From NCBI GenBank assembly GCA_033807695.1, contig CM066300.1, forward strand, positions 310,001 to 374,000: a DNA stretch of 64,000 nucleotides. The letters run 5' to 3'. The translations under genes were made by a program, and so were the position numbers. Within the stretch, counting starts at the first letter, position 1. The number at the start of each line of letters is the position of its first letter. Positions 29,343 to 40,424 of the stretch are shown one piece after another. The notes under the pieces were generated by a model. That model did no database searches and had not been told where the DNA came from. It was given only the letters and a program-made list of their open reading frames with translations. Source of the stretch: Daedaleopsis sinensis. Lineage: Eukaryota > Basidiomycota > Agaricomycetes > Polyporales > Polyporaceae.

Positions 29343-30941
29343 CTACTCCCTACTAATCTCCAACTCGGATAGAGGCACAAGGCGCGGGTTCTTGCCGCAC
29401 TTGGCTAGAACCGCCTCTTTGTAGCTGTTGTGAATGGATATCATCTCATCTAAGAAGAAGTTGAAATGAACTTCGTTCATCTCCCGGACCACCGAGAGAA
29501 ACCGCCCGAACCACACGTTAATCTGCTCGCAAACAGATGAGTTGAAAATCCACTCATCCTTGTCGTCGTACAGCTCGGGGAAGCCAGCGGGATTGCAATG
29601 GCGCTGGCAGAACTCATCACGATCGGAATGTTTGCTCGTGGCGTGAAAAACGTCCACAGGCATGCCCATATCGCGAAGACGTGCTTCCCCGGAGGCCTCG
29701 ATGTGTGCCAGCAGCTTGCAATTGTTGTCGTAGAAAAGGAAGGACGGTTTGGAGTTCGGGTACAGGTCTGGAGGAAACACCGCAAGAACGAACCGCTATC
29801 TCGATAGTCAGTACCGTATGCCGGCCCGCGAGTGCTGCGTAGATCTCAACATACCAGCGCGTTCGAAGGAGATTCCGCTTCGAAGAAGGACGCCCGCCCG
29901 ACCACAATCCCGCAAGGACGTACGAGCAACTGCTCGTTATGCGTCCATTTGCGAGTAAGGCACGTCTTCATCCTGGGTTGTCTACTCTTCTTCTTGCGAG
30001 GTGTCGAATGATGTAGGCGGGGGTCTGAGCCCAAGACGTCTGCAACGTCAGGTCGATCGAAGGTTGTAGATACGGGCCACCGTCTCGGCCGAGGCGCTGC
30101 ATACGTATTCAATATTGATAGTGAGACTGGATTAGGACCAGACATACTGCGACAACGCCATCTGCGCTCGAAACAACACCATCAAATCGGTTTCGACGTA
30201 AGTGCGTTGAGACACCTCTAACGCGTCCGGGACCCCGCCATAGTATATCCTTTCGGCATTCTCATCAGAGGCTTGGTGCACCGAATAATTGGGGCGGTAC
30301 GTAGTGTGACAACCTGGACGGGGGAACACGTTATCGTCAAAAAACGGAACTCTCGATGGCCATATCACCGCTCGTACCTCTGCAGTATAGTGTAGCCACT
30401 TGAATGGGGAGTACTCCTCGTCTTCTAGTATACAAGTGTGCGTCGTAGAACTTGCGATCCCGCTGTCCGAGTTTGCGACCCTCGTCCGGACATCCAGGCG
30501 TCTGGCACGACCGTGCGGATGTGAGCATGATTTCGGCACCTGGCACGCGCGGGGACAGGAGTGCGTCAATGTGAATGCTCGTAGCACGAAAGCAATATGT
30601 CTACCTAGATTCGCATCCTTGCCTACTGCGCTGAGCGTGTTATCGGCGTCTGAGAATCCTGTAATCAGCTCGCCTGGGGTCGCCACCATGATGATGTCCC
30701 CGAGGGCATTCCACATGTCGAAAACATCATCTAATGAGAGAGTAGTATGCATGCTGAGGACGAGTGCTACATTGTCGGGCAGCGACGGCACGCGCTGAAG
30801 AGGTCCCCGGCCTGATAAGTCCATGAGCGGCACAAACCGCGAGGCTACGTCAAAATAGCCAAGCAGCTGTGACTGGGTCAACCGTCCATATAGTGATGTG
30901 CAGCCAGAGAGACGAGATACGATGTCTGAGAATAGGACCAT
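29343..30941 (-). pseudogene. KDZ transposase gene with CxC5 domain, internally deleted
   Basis: The 5' part is intact across four exons: 30941-30605, 30539-30378, 30313-30148 and from 30096. It gives the CxC5-type Cys cluster found with KDZ transposases (CQTPGCPDE, KFYDAHLYTRRRGVLPIQV, LYCRGCHTTYRPNYSV, YYGGVPDALEVS) and then the usual ARIYN. The frame stops soon after (TGA near 30045). It resumes in another frame at the KDZ core, WTHNEQLLVRPCGIVVGRAS. The next intron starts gtatgt just after the SNAL codons, and the rest is DVFHATSKHSDRDEFCQRHC, FNSSVCEQINVWFG and FNFFLDEM, down to the stop at 29343. The CxC6 segment and the first part of the transposase core, normally between ARIYN and THNEQ, are missing. 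It is a deletion derivative, probably unable to transpose by itself. Confidence 0.8.
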
Positions 30942-31028
30942 GATGTGTTGGGAGGACAGAACGAGAAGGGCAGTCTAGGAGGGGGTTCCAGTGAACGTTC
31001 ATGCGCAAACCTTCGTCGCAGCGAAGGC

Positions 31029-31036
31029 CTTATATA
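31029..31036 (-). promoter_or_regulatory. TATA box of the KDZ gene
   Basis: TATATAAG on the minus strand lies about 90 bases before the ATG at 30941, a usual fungal distance. The spacer up to the neighbouring minus-strand gene (31037-31523) has two cttaag words (31087, 31108) and no gene. Confidence 0.5.
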
Positions 31037-31523
31037 CCCGGCATGGTCCCTCGCGTGGAGGAGTCAACGCACACCCGCGATACGTGCTTAAGGGACGCAC
31101 GCTATAGCTTAAGGGACAGAGGTGTCTTGTCCACCGTAATCTCATTCCAACTGGTTCAGGAGGGAAACTTACCGTCGACCACCAATTTTTATACCCTGCT
31201 TGCCTGACCTATGTCGCTCCAACCTGAACCAACGATTTTCAAGGTGTGCTCCCGTGAAGAGTCATCACTGCGTCGAGTCGTGGCGGGATACAATTCGGAG
31301 TGATGTTGATATAGGACAATAGAACAAGGTAAGGAGACAATGACGGAACACAACGACGACGGCAGGAGGCATAGGCCAACATAGACGCTCGCCCACTCGC
31401 ACGTTCCCCGGCGCCAATGATGTAGACTGGATACGTCCATCTTTGAAGTGCGCAGGACGAGCTTGGCGAAGTCACTGCATATCTATCCATACAGACTACG
31501 GCGACGGGAAAGCGGTACAGAAG

Positions 31524-32503
31524 CTACGCGATGACCGTGGGGGCCTCTGCCAGCAGGTGGATACGCTCAATATCGAAGTAGATATCGCCGTCGACGTCCT
31601 TGGCCAAGTATAGCTCCAGATAGACCAGATCTCCTGTGTTGAGCATAGGGAAAGAGCGAGTTTGACCACAGTTGCATTTACGCGTGTGCACCGCGGCCAG
31701 CGCTTCGTGGATGCGCAACTCCCACTGAGATCGCAGGTCAGCGGATAAGGTCGACTGAAAGGATCAAGCGACTTACCGGATAGCGCTTCCGCGTGGCAAG
31801 GCCAGTTTGCAGCGTGAAGCCAGTAGGAAGTCGCTCTGCAAAGAGAGGTTAGCTCGAAGCGTTATTGGGCTATCGACGACATACGTTCAGGGGCCAACAG
31901 GGTAAACAGACGGTCACGAGCGTGGCAGTCCTCCTCGGACAGCAGTTCGATGTCCAGCTCATACGTCGCCGCCTCCGGCTTGTCGCGATCGTAATGAATG
32001 CGCGAAGCGATCCCAACGACAATCACACTAGCGATGCGCGAATGGACCCGTAGAATGCCGCGCTTCCAGTGCAACTCGCGGAGCGGGAGACAGCGCAGAG
32101 AGTATGCTGCACGTTTGCGGATGGAGATCTGACAGTAGCGGGCAAGCCGACTAATACAAGGGGGAAAAGGATAAGGCAAGGGATGCTTGGAGGGGTAGAC
32201 AGAAAAAGCAAGCACGCACTTCATCAACCTCATACTCCCCTGGACCCAGTCTGGGGGAACGATTCCTAGGGTGGTCGCGTCGACGATAGGACTAGCGACG
32301 GCGCCGTCGACAACAGTGCGATTGTCGTCGTCATCGCTGGCGGCATGTTCATTGCCGGGGATGGAGTGCGCGTGGAGGTCTAGGGGGACGAGGATGGGAG
32401 GCATATGTAGTGGCGAGACGTGGGCAAGAAAGTGATGGCATGCGGACCTGCTCGCTTTAAGTACTCGGAGGTGCGGGAGGTGTGAACTCATCTGTGATGC
32501 CAC
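31524..32503 (-). CDS. Hypothetical minus-strand gene, possibly OB-fold-like, 5' end uncertain
   Basis: Three 3' exons are well supported and in frame: 32220 upward to the 5' side, 32128-31885, 31835-31777 and 31724-31524. Their donors are gtgcgt, gtatgt and gtaagt. They encode ISIRKRAAYSLRCLPLREL, ILRVHSRIASVIVVGIASRI, a loop with LPTGFTLQTG, then CNCGQTRSFPMLNTGDLVYL and DIYFDIERIHLLAEAP. Alternating hydrophobic strands and the GDLVYLELYL / IYFDIERIHLL pair recall small OB-fold proteins, but this is impression and not a match. The first exon (around 32503-32250, rich in Pro and Asp) could not be joined without guessing. The protein would be about 200 residues. It is co-oriented with the KDZ gene downstream. 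Confidence 0.5.
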
Positions 32504-33474
32504 GACGACGAGATATTCCGGCTATGGTGCCCTTAAGCACTTCAGCAGCACGGAGAACATGAGCTAGAAGTGACATGGAGACGTACCCAGTAGCAGTTCG
32601 TTTGACGCCAGTCGAGCTTGCCATCGAGTTACTGGAGACGACAATGAGAGACTATCGTGTTCCGGTGGACACAGTCGTACACCTCGGACAAAATCTAGAT
32701 GTAAAGGGCTCAAGGGAGTAGAGCAATGGTTGAAGGCCTTAAGTGGCGAGCCGGAGGGCTTAAGGTACTATGCAAGACAGCATGTGCGCTCAAGGGTTTC
32801 ACGGCATCTTACGAGCACATGCGATGTCCTTTACTGGGAAGACCGGCTTGAGGCTTGACAGATCGAGCCTTCGAGAGACGAGTCTTCAGCTGGGGCAGTC
32901 TGAAGGCCCCCTTGAAGGCTCGGTCAGTCTCTCAGGATGTGATAAGTATATTGTATAGCTTACAGTGTTGCCCGCCAGACGGTCATATGCCTGAGGGACA
33001 TCCAGCCATGATGATATGCCAGAGGGACCAGCATGGGTGATGTCGAGGAGAGAACATCAATGGCGCAAGAGAGCAAACACATGCGGTATAGGTACTCACC
33101 TCATGCTATAGTGCTAATTAGACCCGACGTGATATAAGATACCTTGAACGTAGAATTGACTGTATCCATAAGTGCGGAACGGGTGCGTTAAGTGCTTAAG
33201 CAACACGTTAAGCGCGGAACGAGTGTGCCAAGTGCTGAAGGAATTGGCGACTCGAACTGATGTTCGACATCCATGGCGGTAGACGCCCTTGGCTCTGCGA
33301 GAGGGGGACACGTATGTCGTTAAACGCCCTATGCTCCCAGAGTGCACAGCCTCCCTGCCCCATCACCGCCCGCGCGCGTGGTCAACTGTTGGTACCTGAC
33401 GTCCGCCATCATCCGCCGGATTCCGTCGGAATCCGACGGAAAATGCCCCATGGTTCCGGTGTCCTCCGAGGTGG
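32504..33474. other. Spacer with clustered cttaag words
   Basis: I see no gene. Four cttaag sites (32532, 32738, 32759, 33195) and related gttaagYgc words lie here, in the same style as the spacer near 19.5 kb. Confidence 0.4.
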
Positions 33475-35071
33475 TGGCTCGAGCCGCGCTTGCGCGCCTC
33501 GCCCGCACTCGTCAGCGCGACATTCGCGATCCCGCGCTCACGGAGCACGCCGCCGAGCTTCTCGACGCGCGTGCTCCTGTTGCAGAACACGAGCACCTTC
33601 GACTTCGCGTGCCCCCTCTGCAGGTCGTCCGCCCACACGCGGCGCAGGCGTTCCTCGATGTCCGCGTCCCGGTTCCCGCCCGTCCAGCTGCAGTGCTCCG
33701 CCTGGAGCGTCGCCGGCAGGTGGTGCAGCTTCGGGGACGCGAGGCGCGTGAGCCCTGGGTGGAAGTGGTCGATGTACGCCGCGAGCGCGGAGGGGATCGT
33801 CGCTGAGGTGAGGACGAGTTGGAACCGGTAGTCGAGTGGGGTTGGCTCCGTCTTCGCGGAGAGGTCGAGGACGGGGTCGTATGGCACGGGGTGCCCGCGT
33901 GCAGCGGAGATTTGCGAGAGGATGGCGCGAGTGGCCTCCTGGAAGTCGGGGTCTGGGATCGATCGCATCAGTCTGATAGCGAGGAGTCGACGACAGACAC
34001 GCTTACCGAAGAGGACGTCCGCCTCGTCCACGATCACCCACTCGATATCTGCGAGACCCATCTGCGGCGGGCCAAGCGTGACGTTCCTCTTCGGATGTCT
34101 CTCCGCGCTCTTCGTGTCCCTGGTGTCACGGTCCCACCCCCGGCCGTGGATGAGCTCAAGCACCTCCCATGGCGTCCCGACGACGATGTCCACAGGATGC
34201 GACTGCCCGCCAGCTCGCATCAGGATCTCGTCCGACGGCTCAAGCGCGCCGTCTTCGCCCTCGACCAGCACCTCCGCCATCTTCTACGCACTGGCTAACG
34301 TTCTTGCGGGACGGGGTGTTCGTGCGCGACGCGCACAGCACACGGAGCTTCACGTTATGAAGCAGCTCTTTCGCAAAGCCGGACAGTTGGCGCGAGAGCT
34401 CGTGCGTGGGCGCGAGTACGAGTGCGCGGGGGATCATCGCATGGCGGGGCGCGGAGGGATCGCCGCGACGCTGCGTGTTGTTCGTCTCCGCCTGCTTGAG
34501 GTCCTGGATCACGGGCAGGAGGTACGCCATCGACTTCCCCGGCCTGTCTCCGACGCGAGGAGGTACTGGTGAAAGTGAGCGGGATCTGTCTCGGCGCCGA
34601 CGAGGTGTTCCATCGACAAGGCTTGGATACGCCGTATCCCGCCCGAGAACGTTGTGTTTCGATGTTATAAGCGGGGGCGAGGTGAACTCTTTCCGGGGGA
34701 GGTCGTTCGTCGACGCATAGCGCTTGGACTCTTCACTGAGTGGGTTGACAATTTTGGGCTTGCTCGCCGAAGCGGGACACGGAGCACGCCCCTGACGAGG
34801 CCGATCGTCCCGCCGAGGTCGCGATAGAGTGAGTGATAACTTTAAGGGCAGCTGGCCGAACCACCGCAGGTCTTGTTCTCGCGTACCGTGTCGGTTCGGC
34901 GTCGACCTGTCCTCGAACATCTGCGGCCGACATGTGGAGCGTCATCTCGGGCGAACTAAGGGGCAATCTCGATCTTGCCGCGCGACGACGGGTTCAAAGT
35001 CTTGACGAGACGGGTACGGGAGGGAGCAGATCCTGTGGAAGCAATGTTTTGTGAGTCAATCTTGCAGTGAA
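33475..35071 (-). pseudogene. MRH4-type mitochondrial DEAD-box helicase, relic copy 1
   Basis: MRH4 is an RNA helicase of mitochondrial ribosome assembly. This copy begins inside the first intron (its 3' end matches that of the copy at 58942) and runs through ALVLAPTHELSRQL, VDIVVGTP, WVIVDEADVLF (motif II), LTSATIPSALAAYID (motif III) and VLVFCNRSTRVEKLGGVL. It ends near SAGEARKRGSSHHL. An intron lies right after DEADVLF (gtaagc...atcccag), so DPDFQEAT follows. Defects include a stop replacing Phe in the APSF region (near 34962), frameshifts through motif I (GDRPGKS instead of TGSGKS), further frameshifts near 34290, and loss of the last third. It is clearly non-functional. Confidence 0.85.
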
Positions 35072-36602
35072 CCCCGGGCCCAGTCCAGTGTAACGGTCGC
35101 GGTGTCTAACAAGTAGATATAGAATGTACCTCAAAGATAGAGCCACCTGCAGGTCTAAAGAGATGCGAGGGGGGTAGCTATTGGTCATGTTGTGATGGAA
35201 TTGAGGGTACTAGAAGAAGTGAAATGGGACATAGGGGGAATGCTCTATCGGATGAATGAGAAGGAAAGGATCCAACGTACTAGTCGATGACCTGCCCGAC
35301 ATCTGTCTCGGAGGACGCCGCGTGTCGACAGGGCTCCGCACGGCTGTGCGACGGTAGGCTAGCCTCGACGCGGACGTCTCGCGTTCGACGGCCAACAAGG
35401 AAGGGATTGTCTTCTACCATGTCCGGCAGTCTCGACGCATTCAGTAAGCGTGTCAAATCGCATAGCTTGCACGTCCAAAGAGCTCTATGGTAGCTGCGGG
35501 ATTTCCGAGTGGAAAGGGGAGGAGGGTAGGTCCTGGTAGGTCTGCGCTGTCACGTCGACGAGCGCCTACGGATCCGACTGACGACTTCGACGGCTTGCGG
35601 CGGTTCTCGAGAGGGCGTAGACGGCTAAAGGAATCGCAGCTCGAGAGGCTTACAGATAGTGCCAGAAGTCACAACAGAAATGTCGCAGCTAACAGAATGA
35701 ACGAAGAACTCAGGAGGGGCTCGCTGGTCGCCTGAATGCTGGCGGTACGAAGGAAAGGGGCCCCGTCGTCGAAATTGCAGAGAACAGCGGAGGGATGGGC
35801 GAGATCTGGGCGAGATACAGTGAGTGCGAGACGGGATGCGGATGGTGGACGGGAGGGGCGGACGGGAGCCGTACGCGAGATGGCGGGCTGGGCGGATTGG
35901 CGCCGGCGACATCATCAATGCAAACAGCAATACTTACCCTTCCACGGACTTTACATCATGATGCTCAGCTACAATCGACTCCACCGACGACTCGACTCTG
36001 GTCTCTAATACCGCGCGTAAGTACTCGTATTTAGTTTATTAGATCATTGTCCAACTGACGACCTGTAAACCTTCCAGACCGAGGGTGCCGCCGCTCAGAC
36101 TCGACGGCACTGCCCGTGACATCAGCATTCTGTCATCTTGGTCCCAAGTTACCCAAGTTAGCTAAGTACCCTATCTTGTCAAGCAGACACACACTTACTC
36201 TAGCTAGGTCGATCGACCACACAAGTCAGGGTACTTGACCGAGTAGATGTACAAGTCATCTAAGCAGACAATCAAGCGGTATTTAAGTATAGCATGTTAT
36301 GGGCGTCGATGATGTTTTCAAATTTACACAGCTACTTGACGTGCATGCTTGACGTCGATGGAAACACTTAACGCACTGGTCGAGACACAACATTGCGGGT
36401 GAGTGGCGCCAGTATGTATATTGCATCCATATCGGACGGGGGACGACAGAAGAAGTGTGTACAAAGGGGCTGGGATAGTAACCCACGACGACGGCGGCGG
36501 TGGAGGCTACTATAGTACAAGTTAGTGAGCGTTTGTCGGAGAAGACGCACTATCGCACCTGACAGTGAAAATAGACAAATCATCGCACTACAGGGATCAA
36601 AG
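35072..36602. other. Spacer without a convincing gene
   Basis: The short frames here lack recognisable features. The part at 35480-35930 is GC-rich on both strands without codon structure. 36100-36380 is spacer rich in caagt/acttg words. Confidence 0.4.
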
Positions 36603-36994
36603 CAGCAGTGAAAGAGTGTGGTACGAGATGGCCTACACGTCGGTGGGGAACATCCTGCCAGTGAGCAATGTGTTGCTCCAGCAGCGTGGATTACACTTAC
36701 ACGGTCTACGAGTTGGACTGCAATCCTGAGAACGGCAGGGAGGAGACGTTGTTGAACGAGCGAAAAGCGGTTCAGAGGGAGACTCGAATGATAGATGCTA
36801 TGCGGAATTGGCAGCAGTGAACGAGTGTGGGGTGAGATGATCTACATGTTGCGGGAACATCAGGCTGAGAAGCGTGCCGGTCCATCAGTAGGGAAATCGT
36901 ACTTACACGATCTACAAGTTGGACTGCAATCCTGCCGATAGTGAGGATACACGATTGAACGAGGTGAGAAAGGAGACATGCTATGCGTAATTAG
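36603..36994. repeat. Diverged tandem repeat, 208-bp unit
   Basis: Unit 1 (36603-36810) and unit 2 (36811-36994) share gcagcagtgaaMgagtgtgg, then ctacacggt/ctacatgtt-type words, then acgRtctacRagttggactg caatcctg, and end tgctatgcgKaatt. Unit 2 is about 24 bases shorter. Both contain CGTGTAAGT on the minus strand. The repeat lies just 3' of the minus-strand gene at 37033-40128 and may be duplicated former 3' exon-intron DNA of that gene. Confidence 0.65.
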
Positions 36995-37032
36995 GTGTCA
37001 GTAAGGGTGTTTTGAATCGGCAGTGCTCGTAC

Positions 37033-40000
37033 CTAGTCAGAAGACAAGAAGTGGGGAGAGCGAGCGCGTTCCACAGCGGGAGGCTGACGTGCACGAGCAC
37101 ATGTGGATCTGATCTTCTCGCGACGTTGATCCAATGATTCCTTGGCGGCGGTGAGGATCGTCTCCCACTGCGCGTGCGTGAGGTTCGACGTGCGCTCGTA
37201 GAGGGCAGTCGCGGGCTTGCAATACACATCCTTGCCGGTCTCTGGGTCGCGGCGGTTACCGTCACCACAGTTGGTGTGCGAGAATGCGCCCGTCGCATGA
37301 GACGACTTGATGTGCGCCCCGGTGCGCCATGACTTGAGCGCGAACTCCACCTGTCAACGATCAGTGTGACGAGAAGTACAGGTGAAATCCTAAGACGCTC
37401 GCGCACCGCCAAAGCACTGGTCGCAAGCGCTCCCGCAGGCTGGGATTGCTCGCGCTGGGCGAGGTTCTCGCGCAAGTCCTTGGGCAACTGCTCAAGGGTG
37501 ATCAGATGGCCCCATGCAAACGTATCAATGACATGGCGGCCGGCTAAGCGTCCCTGATATAGGTATGTCAGTGTGGTCGCTGCATTTGGTGTGCTTGTGC
37601 ACTCACCTTGACCTGACCGGGCTCAAACTGCTGCCACAGAAATGGGGCCGCAGTGTCAGTGATTTGTTGCCTAAGCGGGTCGGGGCCTCCGAGCATCTTG
37701 TCGACGTAGCGGCGCCGGCCTTCGGGCGTGTGAACGTGGATGTTGAGTGGGTCCGAGAAGTAGTTGTATAATGATTTCTCCGCTGCTTCTCGAAGCTTGT
37801 GAAACCAGTCGGACACTCTGTGTCCGATCTGTGGTTGATCGTGATGAGTGTGACTGAGAAGCGAGGCGGCATGGAGTTGTATGAACGTCATACTTACAAT
37901 TTGCACGTACAAGTCCTTGTCAGACGTGAGGGTGTGCGGATGGTTGGGGAAGGAGAAGTTGTAGATTTCTTGACGAAGCTGGAGAGACGGGGTCTCGAAG
38001 GGAGGGAGCGTACCGGTGAACGCGGTTGTCAGCGGTGAGAGACGGCTGGAGTAGCCAGAGCGCATGTCCGCGGGGATTTGAGTCGTCTTCGCACGCGAGT
38101 CTGCAGCGTTCACCAGCTGCTCATCAACATGTTCGCCCGCCTTCTGTACCATTGTCACCTTAGTGAGCTTGTCACGCTGTTCAGAAGGCTATTTTGAGTA
38201 GAGTACAAAGGCAGAGTGCTGGACGACTAACACGAGGTGTCTCGAGTGGCTTCTTCAAGTACGTACTAGGTTTTGACGGATGAGATGTTGCCAGTTTGGC
38301 CTGGGATGATCGCGAAGGGCCGGACTGGTTCGCATGGAGTGCGTGCGAGGAACCTGACTGGCGCGAGTCATTGCGGGATGGGGTTTGGAGGCCTGATCGA
38401 TTGAAGGCGTCGGAATGGGGGTCATAGACCATACCTGGTGATGTGCGACGACCCCATGTGATTTGAAGGGCATCGTCGGGATCACTGTTGAGGGCATCAC
38501 GTTCGTCGGTGTCCAACTCGTCTTGGAATCCCCCATACTCCTTGACACCAGTGAAATCGAGGTTGTCTTCGTCACTAGCATCCGGGGAATGAGGGCGACG
38601 AGCTGATCGGATGGGAGTGAGGGTAACTTCGCGAGCTGCGCGCTCTTTACCTTTCGTCTTCGCCCGGCCCTTGGGAGCTACACGAGGTACACCGTCGAGG
38701 GCACGTGCGAGGGTGGTGGTCTGAGCAGAAGGACGAGGGGTGGCACGAGGATCACGATAGTGGTCCTCGAATTCACGGCGCAGTCCGCCGGGCTTGCTAG
38801 ACTTCTTCACTTTCTTGGTCCGGGGTACGACCTCCGAGTCCCTATAGCCAGTGGTATTGATGTTGCCGGTCGTCGGTATCGTGTCGAGATCGTGGGGTGC
38901 GAGGATGGAATGAGCGCCGTGAACCAACCGTGAGGTGCAAGGGCACAGAGATGAATCAAAATGTGAGACAGAGGAAGAAGGTGCGATGAAAGAGAATAGT
39001 CGATGGGGGAGATTGGAGGATGTGAGTGGATCCGAGTCAAGGAGCGACCGTGAGAGCAGCACATGGATAGAGTTTTGATTAACGCACCTGGCAGTCTCCG
39101 TGCCCTCGGTGGCTGCCTTCCGCTTTGACGCCGCGGGAACGCGCCTGTGGTTCGCGAAGGGCTTAGCCGCACGGGCGGGATGTTGCTCTTCTTCATCCAT
39201 CTCCATCTGCGAATCTGGGTAGTCCTCCTCGGACTCTTCTACCCCGTCAGGCTTGTACTCGGTTGAAGGAGAGAGACTCTGCTCTCGATTGCTCTCCTCT
39301 CGATCAGTGCTCTCCTCTCGATCACTCTCCTCTCGATCGCTGTCGTTACCTGGTATCAGTAGGCCGACAGTATTAGCAGACTGGTCCGAGTCTGCTTTAA
39401 GTGTGCGTTAAGCGTAGATCTGAGCTCATCCGAGTCAGTACTTACCCAATTCCAGTGCAGCCCCGGGCTTTCCTTGGAATTCATCGCGGCCATCACCCGA
39501 CTCGGACTCCGAAGAGCTGGACTCGGGATCGTACATTGAAAGCAGGGCCTCTCGAAGCGAGGGCCGACGCTGGGCGAGGGGCTGCAAGTGGCCTCCGGCG
39601 ATGGCTGCGCGATTGGGATTAGCTGGAGCTACGACTCGGAGTACAGTGAGGTAAGCCTTTGATCGTTAGCTTACGTTGTTCAGACGGGGAGGGCGACACC
39701 GGCAGATCGTCTGCCGCAGTAGGTGGTTCCTGGACTGCGGGTCCGAAGGGTTTGACCTTCTGAGGTATCGCTGGCGGCGGTGGGGGCTGCTGACGATGCT
39801 GCGCATCGAGTTCGTCCTTCTTGCGCATGCGATCACGAAGGAGATCGAGCTTGTCTTGTGCGGCATCGTTAGCAGCCTCGTGCTCGGCCCTTGCCTCGGC
39901 AGCTGCAGCTTTCTGCGAGGCTGCAATTCTGCGACGGTCCTGAGGTGGAGGGGGTACTTTATCAGGGTTATCGGGATCCCAACCTGGGAGATCTGGCGCT

Positions 40001-40128
40001 CCAGGATGAGGATTCACGTTCTTGCGACGTGTACGTCGTCGTCCAGAGTGACTGGGTGAAGGCGGCGGTGTATCTTGCGCAGGAGGAGGAGGGACAGTTG
40101 GCTGACTTTTCTTCTTGCGGGAAGACAT
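37033..40128 (-). CDS. DUF6532-like gene divergent from the Plavaka transposase (816 aa)
   Basis: There are eight exons: 40128-39675, 39604-39446, 39349-39088, 38841-38232, 38176-37898, 37828-37607, 37553-37407 and 37350-37033. They sum to exactly 817 codons. The N-terminal half is disordered: Pro/Ser-rich, with Arg/Lys runs (GRRRTRRKN), an Ala/Glu helix, and Asp/Arg/Glu/Ser repeats (DREES three to four times at about 39290-39345). The C-terminal 270 residues are globular (LRQEIYNFSFPNHP, DWFHKLREAAEKSL, GRLAGRHVIDTFAWGHLITL, ALATSALAVEFALKSWRTG, THAQWETILTAAKESL). The ALATSALAVEFALKSW segment and overall layout resemble the Agaricomycete DUF6532 family, which has no known function. The assignment is tentative. 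It shares a 296-bp upstream region with the Plavaka gene and may travel with it. Confidence 0.8.
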
Positions 40129-40424
40129 GAGAACGGGGAGGGGAGAGAAGCGCACAGGCGGCAAGGGCGACTTATCAATCGTCACTGTGGTCTGTGCGCC
40201 CCCGCTCCAGGCTGGAGCCCGATTGCGTGATCATTTGGGCTGCACTCGCACCGGCCCGCTCGTGGTGAGTCAAACATGATTCTGGGTTCCCAAATATCAT
40301 CACCCTCTAATTTTCATCTCCAGCTGCCGTCGCCCGTTCAATCTCTTCCTTCAACCTCGTCTGCGCTGAGGTACGAGGTGTCAGGCTTCGCGGTCGTTAC
40401 TACGGCTAATCACCCTGCAAATAG
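40129..40424. promoter_or_regulatory. Shared divergent promoter region
   Basis: These 296 bases separate the ATG of the DUF6532-like gene (minus) from the ATG of the Plavaka transposase (plus), so both promoters must lie here unless there are untranslated exons. CT-rich runs precede both starts. No clear TATA box was found on either strand. Confidence 0.5.

Noticed and set aside
30337..30611. Apparent frameshifts in the CxC5 part of the KDZ gene
   Set aside because: Two ordinary introns (gtagac...gtgccag and gtacga...gtccag) restore the frame, so these are not mutations. Only the break near 30045 is kept as a defect.
20175..33200. TET/JBP dioxygenase gene as KDZ cargo
   Set aside because: I looked for it because of the known association, but no His-x-Asp plus downstream His/Arg pattern of that family was found in genes A-D or the small minus-strand gene.
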